From Serratia marcescens (GTDB lineage: Bacteria; Pseudomonadota; Gammaproteobacteria; Enterobacterales; Enterobacteriaceae): 64,000 bases of DNA. Where the stretch lies: assembly GCF_001902635.1 (NCBI RefSeq), contig NZ_MJAO01000025.1, positions 1 through 64,000 on the forward strand, in the 5' to 3' direction. The first letter of the stretch is position 1. Every line of letters begins with the position of its first letter. A program made the position numbers and the translations under genes. Under the pieces are notes generated by a model. The model had not been told where the DNA came from, did not search any database, and was given only the letters and a program-made list of their open reading frames with translations. Shown in pieces: positions 43,377 to 55,372 of the stretch.

Positions 43377-44672
43377 TTACGGCCAAACCTGCTGTTGTTG
43401 TAAATAGTTGAAGATATGTTCGGCTAACAGCCGGTGTGTATGCGTCGTCGGGTGCAAAAGATCCCAAAACACATAGCTATCCGCATCGGTACAAACTGCG
43501 CGCACCGGGATCGCATTGATATAATTCAGTGACGAAGGCGCCTGAATGTCGAGGCACGACGTTTTCACATCACCAACCTGATAACGTTCTGGATGGTCCA
43601 ACATGTCCGTAAACAGTGCCTCCAGGTCAAACAGCATCACCGGCGGTGATGGATAACGGTTGTTGATATCGTCCACAACCTGCTTGATGCGCCTGTTATA
43701 ATCATCTATCTGTCTTTTGATTTCTGCGCCATCCTGGCGATAAGCAAACTCAGGGGCTCGCGTGATATCAGGCAGATTAAGCACCAATATCTTTTTCGCA
43801 CCGGCGCCGACCAATCGATTTAGCGCCTTGCCTTGGTTTACTATAAGCCCGTCCACGCCTTGATTGTAGGTCACCAGATCGTTGGCCCCGATCCAGACGG
43901 TAAACAATGAGTTTTCCGGCCGATAGTTTTTGGCTTCCTTCATATAAATCAACCATGAATCCACCTGCTCAAGTATGCCGGGGATCACCCGCTTTTGCTG
44001 ATTTGACGCCGCTCCGCCCACGGCCCAATTATAAACCGGCAACCTGCTTTGTTTCGCCAGGTATTCCACCCACGTAGGCCCATTGCTGAATCGCCCCAAG
44101 AACCAGCTTTTCGGGTTGGGGAAACGCCATAAGGAAGCATTGAAAACATTATTCGTGTCACTTAAGCTATCGCCAAAAGCGATAATTTTATTGATAGCGG
44201 TGCTTTGGGCCGGTAAGTCGTTATTCCAAACGGTATAGTTAAAAGACAACTTATTGTTAGCCGCTGCAATCATCGCCAACGGCTGCTGAATGCCCGCCCG
44301 GTTCAAGGTATTGTCGCACACTTGCTGCAACGCGGTGAGCGGCGTATCGCTATAGAACATGTTCTTCCAGGATACTGCAAGCGATGACCACCAATATCCC
44401 TCCAGACGATAATATGCCGTTGAGTTCATCGCCCTCGCCCAGAGATAATCCGCCTGTGGGGTCGTGCTAGCGGGGTTAATACGATAATAACAACGCAGGT
44501 AAGTATAGGTATTATTGGCCTTTCCTAATAAGAAAGGCGACCCTCTTTCTATAACTTCCGGCCCCTTGGGAGAAAGAGAGTTATTGGCCCCGCCATTGGG
44601 TAATGGGGACAAATCGCCCTTGGCAAAGGCGGCCGTTGATAATAAAAAAATCGCACATAGTAATTTCTTCAT
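43377..44672 (-). CDS. Secreted GDSL/SGNH lipase, thermolabile-haemolysin/phospholipase type
   Basis: A 431-residue exported enzyme. The signal peptide is MKKLLCAIFLLSTAAFAKGD. The SGNH hydrolase spans about residues 155-425: block I IIAFGDSLSDTNNVFNASLW (nucleophile Ser), block II WAVGGAASNQQ, block III FTVWIGANDLVTYNQG, and block V DLLHPTTHTHRLLAEHIFNY (catalytic Asp and His). The extra N-terminal domain of ~130 residues resembles that of Vibrio thermolabile haemolysin and Aeromonas GCAT-related lipases. Phospholipase A or acyltransferase activity is likely. ATG 44672 fits the signal peptide. Confidence 0.87.
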   Translation of the reverse strand: MKKLLCAIFLLSTAAFAKGDLSPLPNGGANNSLSPKGPEVIERGSPFLLGKANNTYTYLRCYYRINPASTTPQADYLWARAMNSTAYYRLEGYWWSSLAVSWKNMFYSDTPLTALQQVCDNTLNRAGIQQPLAMIAAANNKLSFNYTVWNNDLPAQSTAINKIIAFGDSLSDTNNVFNASLWRFPNPKSWFLGRFSNGPTWVEYLAKQSRLPVYNWAVGGAASNQQKRVIPGILEQVDSWLIYMKEAKNYRPENSLFTVWIGANDLVTYNQGVDGLIVNQGKALNRLVGAGAKKILVLNLPDITRAPEFAYRQDGAEIKRQIDDYNRRIKQVVDDINNRYPSPPVMLFDLEALFTDMLDHPERYQVGDVKTSCLDIQAPSSLNYINAIPVRAVCTDADSYVFWDLLHPTTHTHRLLAEHIFNYLQQQQVWP

Positions 44673-44885
44673 AAAGGTTTTCTCGTTTACCGCACCGAAT
44701 AGTGCGATAAAAATATGACATCCGTGAAATGTCATAAAAAGTTCCTTTTAAGACGCAAGGCAGGGCTATTTGGCAAGCTGTCATTTTAATAACAGGGGGA
44801 ATTAAAAAGGAAAAGCGAGAATATAAGAAAACGCCTTTAAACCGTCTGGCAATAGGCAATCGCCGGTCGTTATACGCAAAGAAAA

Positions 44886-44924
44886 AATAATGCCCCCGGT
44901 GAGTACATGGCGATCACCGGGGGC
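44886..44924 (-). terminator. Rho-independent terminator after ftsP
   Basis: GCCCCCGGTGA (44892-44902) and TCACCGGGGGC (44914-44924) form an 11-base perfect stem followed on the minus strand by ATTATTTTTTC. Confidence 0.9.
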
Positions 44925-44948
44925 AATTAAGTTACAGACGGCCTTGAG

Positions 44949-46364
44949 TTACTGTGTCGGCTGCACCATAAACTGGCCGGCGGTGCCGCGATCCGCCATT
45001 TCCAACGTCTGGCTGTAGTAGAGGAACGGGAAGTGTTCGGAGGTGGGTTGGTTGAAATACACCAGCAGCTCGACGTCGCCGTCGACCCAGACGGTATCTT
45101 TCCAGCCGCGATCTTCCGCCATCGGCTGCGCGCCGTTAACGCGTTTGATCAGGAACTGCACGCCCTGAATATGGAACGACTGCGGCGTATCCGCATGAAT
45201 GTTCCAGCGTTCCCAGGTGCCTTGCTGCGTCTGCACGTCGATGCGGTTCATGTCCCAAATCGCGCCGTTAATGCCGACGCCGCCTTCGCCCAAACGGAAA
45301 TCGCGGGTGCGGCTGGCGCTGCCGTCCAACAGCTGATCCGCCAGCAGGCGCATCGGCAGATTATCGGTCACCAGCGGCAACAGGCCGGTCGGGCGCAGCG
45401 TCAACACCTGGGTGGACACCAGGATGCTCGACGGCTCAAACAGGCCGCGCAGGCGATCCATAATGCCCGCCGCCTCACCGGCGGTGATGCTAACCTCATC
45501 GCCTTTCGACATGTCGATCAGCACTTCCCGGCGTTCGCCCGGCGCCAGCGACAGCTGCTGCACCGCCACCGGCGCCGGCAGGAAGCCCTGATCGCTGGCG
45601 ATCACATTAAACGGCCGCCCATCGCTGAGCTGCATGGTATAACGGCGCGAGTTGGAAGCGTTGAGCAGACGCAAACGCACCCAACCGCGTGACACCTCGA
45701 CATAAGGATTTTGCACGCCGTTGACCAACAGCGTATCGCCGACGAAACCGCCCTGTGACGGCGCATCGTATTGCGGCGTGCCGAAGTTGTCGAAGCGTTT
45801 GTCTTGAATGATCAGCGGGAAATCGTCGACGCCGTAGTGATTGGGCAGCGGCAGCGCTTTGCTGACGGCGTCCTCCACCAGCCACAACCCGGTCAACCCG
45901 TTATAGACATGCGGCGCCATGCGGTTCGGCGTGTTGGCGTGGTACCAGCAGGTGGCTGCGGCCTGACGAATGGGCAACACCGGCGACCAGTCGACGTTGG
46001 GCGACATCATGCGCGGCGCACCGCCCATCAGCGTACCCGGCACCTGCAGACCGCTGACGGTCATCGCCACCGGCTCCTGCAGGCGGTTGCTGTAGATCAG
46101 TTTGACGTCGTCACCGCTGTAAACCCGCACCGTCGGCCCCAAATACATGCCGTTGATGCCCCATACCGCCGCTTTGCGGTTATCCATAAACGCCCAGTGG
46201 GCGCGCTGCAAGGTCAAGAATAGCGGCTGACCGCGGCGAGATTCCAACAGCGGGGGAATGGGTAACGGGGTCTGCGTTCCGCTCGCCTCAGCCCTCAGCG
46301 GCACGGCGCCCGCGCACAGCGCCAGGCCCGATGCCTGTAAAAACTGACGTCGACTGAGTGACAT
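44949..46364 (-). CDS. ftsP: Cell division protein FtsP (SufI)
   Basis: A 471-residue Tat-exported protein of the multicopper-oxidase fold. The signal is SLSRRQFLQASGLALCAGAV at residues 2-21. Cupredoxin domains follow with YLGPTVRVYSGDDVKLIYSN and CWYHANTPNRMAPHVYNGLT. Most copper ligands of true oxidases are lost, as in E. coli SufI (for example the C-terminal PFLYYSQTLEMADRG). FtsP stabilises the divisome under stress and is a standard Tat substrate. ATG 46364 fits the signal peptide. It follows plsC and parC as in E. coli. Confidence 0.94.
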   Translation of the reverse strand: MSLSRRQFLQASGLALCAGAVPLRAEASGTQTPLPIPPLLESRRGQPLFLTLQRAHWAFMDNRKAAVWGINGMYLGPTVRVYSGDDVKLIYSNRLQEPVAMTVSGLQVPGTLMGGAPRMMSPNVDWSPVLPIRQAAATCWYHANTPNRMAPHVYNGLTGLWLVEDAVSKALPLPNHYGVDDFPLIIQDKRFDNFGTPQYDAPSQGGFVGDTLLVNGVQNPYVEVSRGWVRLRLLNASNSRRYTMQLSDGRPFNVIASDQGFLPAPVAVQQLSLAPGERREVLIDMSKGDEVSITAGEAAGIMDRLRGLFEPSSILVSTQVLTLRPTGLLPLVTDNLPMRLLADQLLDGSASRTRDFRLGEGGVGINGAIWDMNRIDVQTQQGTWERWNIHADTPQSFHIQGVQFLIKRVNGAQPMAEDRGWKDTVWVDGDVELLVYFNQPTSEHFPFLYYSQTLEMADRGTAGQFMVQPTQ

Positions 46365-46496
46365 ATTTTCTCCATGAAAAGCAATAACTAAACCGTGTGC
46401 AAGACCCAAACGCCCGCCAATCAAGATTAGCAGGCGCTCAGGCGTTAACGGCGCTGAACGCCAATTAAAAACGTATTCTTTGAAGCCGGTAGACTA

Positions 46497-47231
46497 TTAT
46501 TTTTCAGCGGCGTTGCGCTGGGCGACTTCAGCGTCCAATTGGGCGATCTTCGCCTCCATCAGCTCGCGGCAGTGGGCCGCCAGTTCACGCACGTTTTCTC
46601 TGCCGTATTTGCTGGTATCCACCGGCGCCAACATCTCGACGATCACATGACCGTTATTCCAGCGATTAAGATTTATATTACCGCTGGTGGTCGATACGCA
46701 GATCGGCACAACCGGCACGCCGGCGGCGACGGCCGCGTGGAACGCGCCGGTTTTAAACGGCATCAGCCCGCGACCGCGGCTGCGGGTCCCTTCCGGGAAC
46801 ATCCAGATCGAAATGTCTTTCTTCTTGAACTGCTCTGCCACCTGGGCAATGGTGCCGTGCGCCTTGGCGCGATTCTCACGATCTATCAGCAGATTGCCGG
46901 TCAGCCAATACAGCGGGCCGAAAAACGGGATCCACACCAGACTTTTTTTACCGACGGTCACGGTACGCGGCTGCACAATATTGGCGGCCGTCACCATGTC
47001 GTAGTTATTTTGGTGGTTGGCGATATAGATGCAGTTGCCGTTGTTGGCCGCATCGGCCGGCACGCGGGTTTCAACTTTAATACCGAACAGCGTCGACAAG
47101 CGGCCGAAAAGATGACCGAAGGTCGCCACATGGCGGGGGTTACGCGGGCTGAACAAGCAATAAACAGAACCGAAAATACACACCAGAATACAGAAAAGAG
47201 TGGCGAGAACGGCACGCAAAATCAATAACAT
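46497..47231 (-). CDS. plsC: 1-acyl-sn-glycerol-3-phosphate acyltransferase
   Basis: A 244-residue membrane enzyme. The N-terminal helix is LLILRAVLATLFCILVCIFG. The catalytic HX4D motif is IYIANHQNNYDMV near residue 77. The substrate motif is SIWMFPEGTRSRGRGLMPFK near 139. PlsC adds the second acyl chain to make phosphatidate at the inner membrane. It lies between parC and ftsP, as in E. coli. Confidence 0.96.
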   Translation of the reverse strand: MLLILRAVLATLFCILVCIFGSVYCLFSPRNPRHVATFGHLFGRLSTLFGIKVETRVPADAANNGNCIYIANHQNNYDMVTAANIVQPRTVTVGKKSLVWIPFFGPLYWLTGNLLIDRENRAKAHGTIAQVAEQFKKKDISIWMFPEGTRSRGRGLMPFKTGAFHAAVAAGVPVVPICVSTTSGNINLNRWNNGHVIVEMLAPVDTSKYGRENVRELAAHCRELMEAKIAQLDAEVAQRNAAEK

Positions 47232-47424
47232 AACAACCTCATTAGCACACTGCCAACGCAGTTTACTTCGCTGCGCAGATTCCTTTACTCATTATTTGCC
47301 GACAGGGCGAGAAGCACGCCAATGTCGCCTGCATTTCTCGCTATTTTCCCGCCAGCCGGCAATACGCACAATAATTTTATGCGCAGAAATGTTAACTATT
47401 TGGAAAATAAACGCCAGCAAAAAT

Positions 47425-47455
47425 AAATAAGGCGGCCGCAGCACGCTGCGACCGC
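47425..47455 (-). terminator. Terminator after parC
   Basis: GGCGG..GCAG (47431-47440) pairs with GCTGC..CCGCC (47444-47455) over a short loop. On the minus strand it is followed by TTATTTATTTTTG. It lies 22 bases after parC and separates it from plsC. Confidence 0.7.
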
Positions 47456-47477
47456 CCGTTAACGCCGACGTCAACGC

Positions 47478-49751
47478 TTACTCTTCGCTGTCGCCGCCCG
47501 TCACCCGCACCGGCGCATCCACTTCAACGCGATCGATGCGCTGCAGGCCGCGCGGCAGCTGGGTGCCTTTGCGGCCGCGCTCCGCGCGGAATTTCTGCAG
47601 ATCTTCCGGCCGCAGCGTCAACTTGCGTTTACCGACGTGCAGCGTGACGGACGCCTGCGGCGGCAACACGAACAGCCAGGCCAGTTTGTCTTCACCGGCT
47701 GCGGCCTGCGCCGCCGGAATGGAGACAATCTTGTTGCCCTTGCCTTTCGACAGCTGCGGCAGATCGGCGACCGGGAACATCAGCATGCGCCCGGCGGCGG
47801 TGATCGACAGCAGCATGTCGTCCGCGCCGTGAATTTCCATCGGCGGCAGCGCTCTGGCGTTGTCCGGCAGCGTGATCATCACCTTGCCGGCGCGGTTGCG
47901 CGCCACCAAATCGTTGAAGGTGCAGACGAAGCCGTAACCGGCGTCGGAAGCCATCAGCAGCTTCTGATCGTCCGCCGCCATCAGCACCTGCTCAATGGTG
48001 GCACCCGGCGGCGGCGTCAGCTTGCCGGTCAGCGGCTCGCCCTGCCCGCGCGCCGAAGGCAACGTCAGCGGATCGAGCGCATAGCTGCGCCCGGTGGAGT
48101 CGATGAACACCACCGGCTGGTTGCTCTTGCCGCGCGCCGCACCGCGGAAGCTGTCGCCGGCCTTGTAGCTCAAACCGGCCGGATCGATGTCGTGGCCTTT
48201 GGCGCTGCGCACCCAGCCCATTTCCGACAGCACGATGGTCACCGGCTCGGACGGCACGAAGTCGTGCTCGCTCATCGCTTTGGCTTCCGCACGCTCGGTC
48301 AGCGGTGAACGGCGATCGTCGCCGTAGGCTTGCGCATCGGCCTGGATCTCTTTCTTCAGCAGCGTATTCAGCTTGCGTTCGGACGCCAGCAGCGCCTGCA
48401 GCTGATCGCGCTCTTTCGCCAATTCGTCCTGCTCACCGCGGATCTTGACCTCTTCCAGCTTGGCCAGGTGGCGCAGTTTCAGCTCGAGGATCGCTTCCGC
48501 CTGGGTGTCGGAGATGCCGAAACGCTGCATCAGCACCGGCTTAGGCTCATCCTCGCTGCGGATGATGTGGATCACCTCGTCGATATTGAGGAACGCCACC
48601 AGCAAGCCTTCGAGGATATGCAGGCGCTTCAGCACCTTCTCAAGGCGGTAGTTCAGGCGGCGGCGCACCGTGTCGCGACGGTAGGCCAGCCATTCGGTGA
48701 GGATCTCCACCAACCCTTTCACCTGCGGGCGGTTATCCAGACCGATCATGTTCATGTTGATGCGGTAGCTGCGTTCCAGATCGGTGGTGGCAAACAGGTG
48801 GTTCATCACCTGATCCAGATCGATACGGTTGGAGCGCGGCACGATCACCAGGCGCGTCGGGTTTTCGTGGTCGGACTCATCGCGCAGATCTTCGACCATC
48901 GGCAGCTTCTTGGCGCGCATCTGGCTGGCGATCTGCTCCAGCACCTTGGCACCGGACACCTGATGCGGCAAAGCGGTGATCACCGCGCTGCCGTCTTCTT
49001 TTTTCCACACGGCGCGCATGCGCACCGAGCCGCGGCCGCTTTGGTAAATTTTGCGGATTTCATCGCGTGGGGTGATGATCTCGGCTTCGGTCGGGAAATC
49101 CGGCCCTTGTACGAATTCGAGCAGATCGTCGAGCGAGGCACCCGGTTTGTCGATCAACGCCACCGCAGCGGCGGCGACCTCACGCACGTTGTGCGGCGGA
49201 ATGTCGGTCGCCATACCGACGGCAATGCCGGTGGTGCCGTTCAGCAGGATGTTCGGCAGGCGCGCCGGCAACATCTTCGGCTCTTGCAGCGTGCCGTCAA
49301 AGTTCGGGATCCAGTCGACGGTGCCCTGGCCCAGTTCGGCCAGCAGCACTTCGGCGTATTTGGACAGGCGCGACTCGGTATAACGCATCGCCGCAAACGA
49401 CTTGGGATCGTCCGGCGCACCCCAGTTCCCCTGGCCGTCCACCAGCGGATAGCGATACGAGAACGGCTGCGCCATCAGCACCATGGCTTCATAGCACGCG
49501 CTGTCGCCGTGCGGGTGGTATTTACCCAACACGTCGCCCACGGTACGGGCGGATTTCTTGAATTTGGCGCTGTTGGTCAGCCCCAGCTCAGACATGGCGT
49601 AGATGATGCGGCGTTGTACCGGCTTCAAACCGTCGCCAATGTACGGCAACGCCCGATCCATGATGACGTACATGGAATAGTTCAGATAGGCGTTTTCAGT
49701 GAATGTGTGCAGCGGTAAACGCTCTACACCGTCATGAGTCAGATCACTCAT
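47478..49751 (-). CDS. parC: DNA topoisomerase IV subunit A
   Basis: A 757-residue type IIA topoisomerase subunit. The breakage-reunion domain starts [20 protein letters not shown]. The catalytic tyrosine is in [20 protein letters not shown] near residue 124. The C-terminal beta-pinwheel domain follows from about 500. The fluoroquinolone hot spots equivalent to E. coli Ser80 and Glu84 are unchanged ([12 protein letters not shown], here Ser84 and Glu88 because of a four-residue N-terminal insertion). It decatenates daughter chromosomes with ParE, encoded 2.2 kb away. Confidence 0.97.
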   Translation of the reverse strand: MSDLTHDGVERLPLHTFTENAYLNYSMYVIMDRALPYIGDGLKPVQRRIIYAMSELGLTNSAKFKKSARTVGDVLGKYHPHGDSACYEAMVLMAQPFSYRYPLVDGQGNWGAPDDPKSFAAMRYTESRLSKYAEVLLAELGQGTVDWIPNFDGTLQEPKMLPARLPNILLNGTTGIAVGMATDIPPHNVREVAAAAVALIDKPGASLDDLLEFVQGPDFPTEAEIITPRDEIRKIYQSGRGSVRMRAVWKKEDGSAVITALPHQVSGAKVLEQIASQMRAKKLPMVEDLRDESDHENPTRLVIVPRSNRIDLDQVMNHLFATTDLERSYRINMNMIGLDNRPQVKGLVEILTEWLAYRRDTVRRRLNYRLEKVLKRLHILEGLLVAFLNIDEVIHIIRSEDEPKPVLMQRFGISDTQAEAILELKLRHLAKLEEVKIRGEQDELAKERDQLQALLASERKLNTLLKKEIQADAQAYGDDRRSPLTERAEAKAMSEHDFVPSEPVTIVLSEMGWVRSAKGHDIDPAGLSYKAGDSFRGAARGKSNQPVVFIDSTGRSYALDPLTLPSARGQGEPLTGKLTPPPGATIEQVLMAADDQKLLMASDAGYGFVCTFNDLVARNRAGKVMITLPDNARALPPMEIHGADDMLLSITAAGRMLMFPVADLPQLSKGKGNKIVSIPAAQAAAGEDKLAWLFVLPPQASVTLHVGKRKLTLRPEDLQKFRAERGRKGTQLPRGLQRIDRVEVDAPVRVTGGDSEE

Positions 49752-50067
49752 TACTCAATTATCCTCAGACCGTGGCTTGGCAATCCCTGGACGACAATCA
49801 GGCATCGCTTGTCGATTCTGCCCGCGATAGTAACCCATCTGCGGGGTAGCTGTCACAGTTGGCGCGAGGATTGCCGGCCGAAGCCGCTACCGCCGGGCGG
49901 TTTAGGCAAGATTCCTCCCTGATTGTTGATTTCAAATCAACACTGTTGTGCCCTGCATCACGTTTTTACTTACCCAGCCAGCGATTACACTCGCGGTCAG
50001 CAAGCTGTTTACCTCGCCCCGCGGCGAAAAGCGGCCTCTATTTTAACTCTGACGGGAGTCGCAGAAG
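49752..50067. other. parC-mdaB divergent regulatory gap
   Basis: No gene. It holds a 17-base perfect palindrome, GTTGATTT-C-AAATCAAC, at 49925-49941, about 127 bases upstream of mdaB and 174 from parC. The regulator is unknown. A GC-rich stem (GCCGG/CCGGC-type) is near 49873-49898. Confidence 0.5.
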
Positions 50068-50649
50068 ATGAGCAATATCCTGATTATCAACGCTAAAAAA
50101 CAATTCGGCCATTCCAACGGCGAACTCAACCAAACCCTGAGCGACGTGGCGGAAAGCTTCCTGCGCGATCGGCAACACGAGGTGCAGGTCACGGTGGTCG
50201 ACGACGGCTATGACATTGAAGCCGAGGTGCAGAAATACCTGTGGGCCGACGCCGTCATCTATCAGATGCCGGGTTGGTGGATGGGCGAGCCGTGGATCCT
50301 GAAAAAATACATCGACGAAGTGTTCACTGCCGGTCACGGCAGCCTGTACGCCAACGATGGCCGCACCCGCAACGACGCCGGCAAGCAGTACGGCTCCGGC
50401 GGCCTGATTCAGGGAAAAAAATACCTGCTGAGCCTGACCTGGAACGCCCCGCTCGAGGCCTTCACCGATCCGAACCAGTTCTTCCACGGCGTCGGCGTCG
50501 ACGGCGTCTACCTGCACTTCCACAAGGCCAACCAGTTCCTGGGGATGGAAGCCTTGCCGACCTTTATCTGTAATGACGTGATAAAACAACCGAATATCGC
50601 GAGCGACATCACACGCTATCGCGCGCATCTGGCGGAAATTTTTGCTTAA
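50068..50649 (+). CDS. mdaB: NAD(P)H:quinone oxidoreductase MdaB
   Basis: A 193-residue flavodoxin-fold FAD enzyme. FMN/FAD-binding features include ILIINAKKQFGHSNGELNQT at the start and VIYQMPGWWMGEPWILKKYI near residue 66. GLIQGKKYLLSLTWNAPLEA is near 112. It performs two-electron reduction of quinones and protects from oxidative stress. A GGGAGTCGCAG site precedes the ATG. It is followed by ygiN, the quinol monooxygenase gene, with which it is proposed to form a quinone redox cycle. Confidence 0.95.
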   Translation: MSNILIINAKKQFGHSNGELNQTLSDVAESFLRDRQHEVQVTVVDDGYDIEAEVQKYLWADAVIYQMPGWWMGEPWILKKYIDEVFTAGHGSLYANDGRTRNDAGKQYGSGGLIQGKKYLLSLTWNAPLEAFTDPNQFFHGVGVDGVYLHFHKANQFLGMEALPTFICNDVIKQPNIASDITRYRAHLAEIFA

Positions 50650-50682
50650 CTGGCAGCGAACGGCTTAACCAACGAGGTAATG

Positions 50683-50991
50683 ATGATCACCGTAATCGCA
50701 GAAATCAAAGTCAAACCCGGCCACCGCGCCACCGTGTTACAAGCCATTGAGAAACTGGTGCCGCTGGTGCTGGCGGAAGAAGGCTGCGGCGAATACACGC
50801 CGATGGTAGACAGCCACACGCAGGCGCCCTGGCAGAAACTGTCGCCGGATTCGGTGTTCATGCTAGAAAAATGGCAAAGCCAGGCACATCTGGAAAAACA
50901 CCTGCAGATCGACCATATGCTCAAGCACCGCGAGACCATCAAGGACGATGTGTTGGGCACCGAGATCTACATGCTGGAAAACGCGCTGTAA
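50683..50991 (+). CDS. ygiN: Quinol monooxygenase YgiN
   Basis: A 102-residue ABM-fold monooxygenase beginning MITVIAEIKVKPGHRATVLQ. The family blocks EEGCGEYTPMVDSHTQ, FMLEKWQSQAHLEKHLQ and the helix before the C-terminus are present. YgiN oxidises menadiol-type quinols. I chose ATG 50683 because GAGG lies five bases upstream; ATG 50680 is adjacent and too close to that site. It is 33 bases after mdaB, clearly the same operon. Confidence 0.93.
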   Translation: MITVIAEIKVKPGHRATVLQAIEKLVPLVLAEEGCGEYTPMVDSHTQAPWQKLSPDSVFMLEKWQSQAHLEKHLQIDHMLKHRETIKDDVLGTEIYMLENAL

Positions 50992-50996
50992 TCCCT

Positions 50997-51911
50997 TCAG
51001 AGGCCCTCTGCGGCCTCTGGCGGTTCTCCCTCAAGGCGGGCGCTGACGTAGTCGAGAAAACAGCTGAGACGTGCCGCCAGCTGGGCATTGTGGTAATACA
51101 CCGCGTTGATCGGCTGACGCACGTCCACCGTTTCCCGCACCAGCAGCGGTACCAGTCTGCCTGCCTCCCGATCGCGTCGGGTCATGAAGTCCGCCAGCTG
51201 GACAATGCCCGCACCGCGCAGCGCCAACTCACGCAGCGTCTCCCCGCTGGAGGCCGAGATCGTCGGTTCGATAGCAAAATGCCGCGCCTGCCGATGGCGC
51301 AGCGGCCACTGGTTCAACGATTCCGGGTAGGTGAATCCCAACAGGCAATGGCGGTGCAGATCTTCCACGCTGTGCGGCTCTCCGTGCCGTTGCAGGTAGT
51401 CCGGGCTGGCGAGGATACGCAACCGGCTGTTGCCCAACAGGCGCGCATGGAGCGTAGAATCACGCAACGCGCCGATGCGGAACGCGATATCGGCGCGCTT
51501 CTCCAGCAGGTCGATATTGCGATCGTCGGTGTCCAGCTCCAGCTCAATCTGCGGATAACGGCGGCGGAACTCCGCCACCATCGGCACCAGCACGTGCGCC
51601 ATAAAAGGGGCGGCGGCGTTGACCCGCAGCCGACCGGCGGGCAGTTGCCGCCGCAACGCCATCAGCTCTTCGGCCTGATCCACTGAACGCAGTATGTCGC
51701 GCGCTGGCGCAAGGAAGCTCTGCCCTTCTTCGGTCAGGCTCAGGCGACGCGTAGTGCGGCGCAATAGCGCGGCATCGAGTTTCTTTTCCAGACGGCTGAG
51801 TGCGCGGCTGATGCCGGAAGGGGTTTGCCCGAGTCGATCGGCGGCGGCGGTGACCGAGCCGCTGTCGACCACCGCAGTGAACGCCAGCAGCTCTTCGAGG
51901 GTGATCTTCAC
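50997..51911 (-). CDS. LysR-family regulator between ygiN and parE
   Basis: A 304-residue regulator. The winged helix reads LEELLAFTAVVDSGSVTAAA, then DRLGQTPSGISRALSRLEKK. The effector domain has ELDTDDRNIDLLEKRADIAF near residue 126. It is convergent with ygiN, five bases from its stop. E. coli has no such gene at this place, so it is an insertion into the conserved mdaB-ygiN-parE order. Sequence resembles the YafC/DmlR-like subgroup. The target is unknown. Confidence 0.87.
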   Translation of the reverse strand: MKITLEELLAFTAVVDSGSVTAAADRLGQTPSGISRALSRLEKKLDAALLRRTTRRLSLTEEGQSFLAPARDILRSVDQAEELMALRRQLPAGRLRVNAAAPFMAHVLVPMVAEFRRRYPQIELELDTDDRNIDLLEKRADIAFRIGALRDSTLHARLLGNSRLRILASPDYLQRHGEPHSVEDLHRHCLLGFTYPESLNQWPLRHRQARHFAIEPTISASSGETLRELALRGAGIVQLADFMTRRDREAGRLVPLLVRETVDVRQPINAVYYHNAQLAARLSCFLDYVSARLEGEPPEAAEGL

Positions 51912-51954
51912 ACGGTTCGCCCCAGGTTATGGGCGCCGCATAACGCCCTGCGGG

Positions 51955-51981
51955 AAAGCAGGCCCGGCGTTTCACCGGGCC
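51955..51981 (-). terminator. Stem-loop after parE
   Basis: GGCCCGG (51961-51967) pairs with CCGGGCC (51975-51981) over seven bases. On the minus strand it is followed by TGCTTTCCC. It lies 11 bases after the parE stop. Confidence 0.6.
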
Positions 51982-51991
51982 GGGGACAGGC

Positions 51992-53893
<1,902 letters not shown>

Positions 53894-53933
53894 TTATTTT
53901 TTCGTGGTTAAAGGAAGGTGCCGGAACGGTCCG

Positions 53934-54518
53934 TCAGACCGCGTTTAGCCCTAAAAAATCCACAATCTGGGGGAAGTAGTGCTCGAAACCGACGAAGGCG
54001 TGGTTTCCACCCGACTCCACCGTTTGCCGACATGCGGAGTAATACGCCACCGCCTGGCCGTAATCGAGAATTTCATCGCCCGTTTGCTGCAGCAGCCAGA
54101 TTAAATCCGGCGACTCCAAAGGCTCGATCTGCATCACTTTCAGATCGTAAACGTGACGTGACTCTAACACATATTGCTGGCCGGTGTAGGGGTTCTCGTT
54201 GGCGCCGAGATAGTCGATCAGCAGTTCAAACGGCTTGACCGCCGGGTTGACCACCACCGCCGGCAGCGAAAAACATTGCGACAGCCAGGTGGCATAATAG
54301 CCGCCCAGCGAAGAGCCCACCAGCCCGAGCGTTTGCCCGGCCCGTTCCAGTACCAGAGTCTCCAACATCTCGGCGGCCTCCGCCGGAAACGCCGGCAGCT
54401 GCGGCACCAGCATCTCGATATCGGGGTAGTGTTCAGCCAGCCAGGCCTTGAAAGCCACCGCCTTGGCCGACTGCGGCGAACTGTTGAAACCGTGCAGGTA
54501 GAGCAGTGTTGAAGGCAT
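53934..54518 (-). CDS. yqiA: Esterase YqiA
   Basis: A 194-residue alpha/beta hydrolase. It starts [20 protein letters not shown] and has the nucleophile elbow [20 protein letters not shown] near residue 68. The acid and histidine are near the end ([26 protein letters not shown]). E. coli YqiA hydrolyses palmitoyl-CoA and short p-nitrophenyl esters. The ATG at 54518 shares one base with the cpdA stop (TGATG), so translation is coupled; longer upstream frames overlap cpdA and are not real. Confidence 0.94.
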   Translation of the reverse strand: MPSTLLYLHGFNSSPQSAKAVAFKAWLAEHYPDIEMLVPQLPAFPAEAAEMLETLVLERAGQTLGLVGSSLGGYYATWLSQCFSLPAVVVNPAVKPFELLIDYLGANENPYTGQQYVLESRHVYDLKVMQIEPLESPDLIWLLQQTGDEILDYGQAVAYYSACRQTVESGGNHAFVGFEHYFPQIVDFLGLNAV

Positions 54519-55345
54519 CAGTATCCATCCGAGTCCATATCGGGGCGGAAATCGTCGTTCTCCAGGCGGAACACCTGTGTCTCGACGCGGCCGTCCGGCA
54601 GCAGATCGAGATAGCGCCAGCCGGGGGAGACGTCGTCGATGGTGAAGTTGGTGCAGTGCGGCTTGAATTGCACGCAGGTGGACGGCGTCGCCAACAGGCG
54701 TCGGCCCTGCCATTCCAGATCCAGATCCTGGTGAATATGCCCGCACACCACGGTGTTCACCTTCGGATAACGCAGCAGGATCGCGCCCAGCATATGCGGA
54801 TTGCGCAGGCTGTGCTGATCGAGCCAGGTACAGCCGGAAGGCAACGGATGATGGTGCAGCAGCAACAGCGTATAGCGCTCGGGGTGGGCCTGCAGGCAGC
54901 GCTCCATCCACTCGAGCTGGTATTCGCTCAGCTCGCCGTGCGGCACGCCAAACACCTGGCTGTCCAACATCAGTACCTGCCAGTTTTCACCCAGCAGCAC
55001 CTGCTTGGAAGGGGCGATGCCGGCGGCGGCCAACGCGTCGACCATCGCCGGTTGAAAATCGTGGTTGCCCGGCAGCCACACGCAGGGGGCCGGCAATTGC
55101 GCGATGCCGGCGGCAAAGTGGCGGTACGCCTCCTGCGAATGATCCTGCGCCAAATCTCCCGTGGCGACGATCAGATCGACATCGCGGCGCTGCGCCTGGA
55201 TGGCGTCCAGCACCGCGTGATAGCTGCGATAGGTATTGATGCCGAGCAACGTCTCCTGTTCGCCGGCAAAAAGGTGGGTATCTGTTATTTGTAGAATCCT
55301 GACCGCGGCCCCACTCGCCACGGGCAGTTTAAACAGGCTTTCCAA
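54518..55345 (-). CDS. cpdA: 3',5'-cyclic-AMP phosphodiesterase
   Basis: A 275-residue class III metallophosphoesterase. The metal-binding motifs appear in order: [14 protein letters not shown] near residue 17, [20 protein letters not shown] near 58, [11 protein letters not shown] near 88, and [20 protein letters not shown] near 200. It hydrolyses cAMP and so tunes CRP. It sits between yqiB and yqiA. Confidence 0.96.
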   Translation of the reverse strand: MESLFKLPVASGAAVRILQITDTHLFAGEQETLLGINTYRSYHAVLDAIQAQRRDVDLIVATGDLAQDHSQEAYRHFAAGIAQLPAPCVWLPGNHDFQPAMVDALAAAGIAPSKQVLLGENWQVLMLDSQVFGVPHGELSEYQLEWMERCLQAHPERYTLLLLHHHPLPSGCTWLDQHSLRNPHMLGAILLRYPKVNTVVCGHIHQDLDLEWQGRRLLATPSTCVQFKPHCTNFTIDDVSPGWRYLDLLPDGRVETQVFRLENDDFRPDMDSDGY

Positions 55346-55372
55346 ATGGTGTCCTTTGTTATTTCAGTCTGT

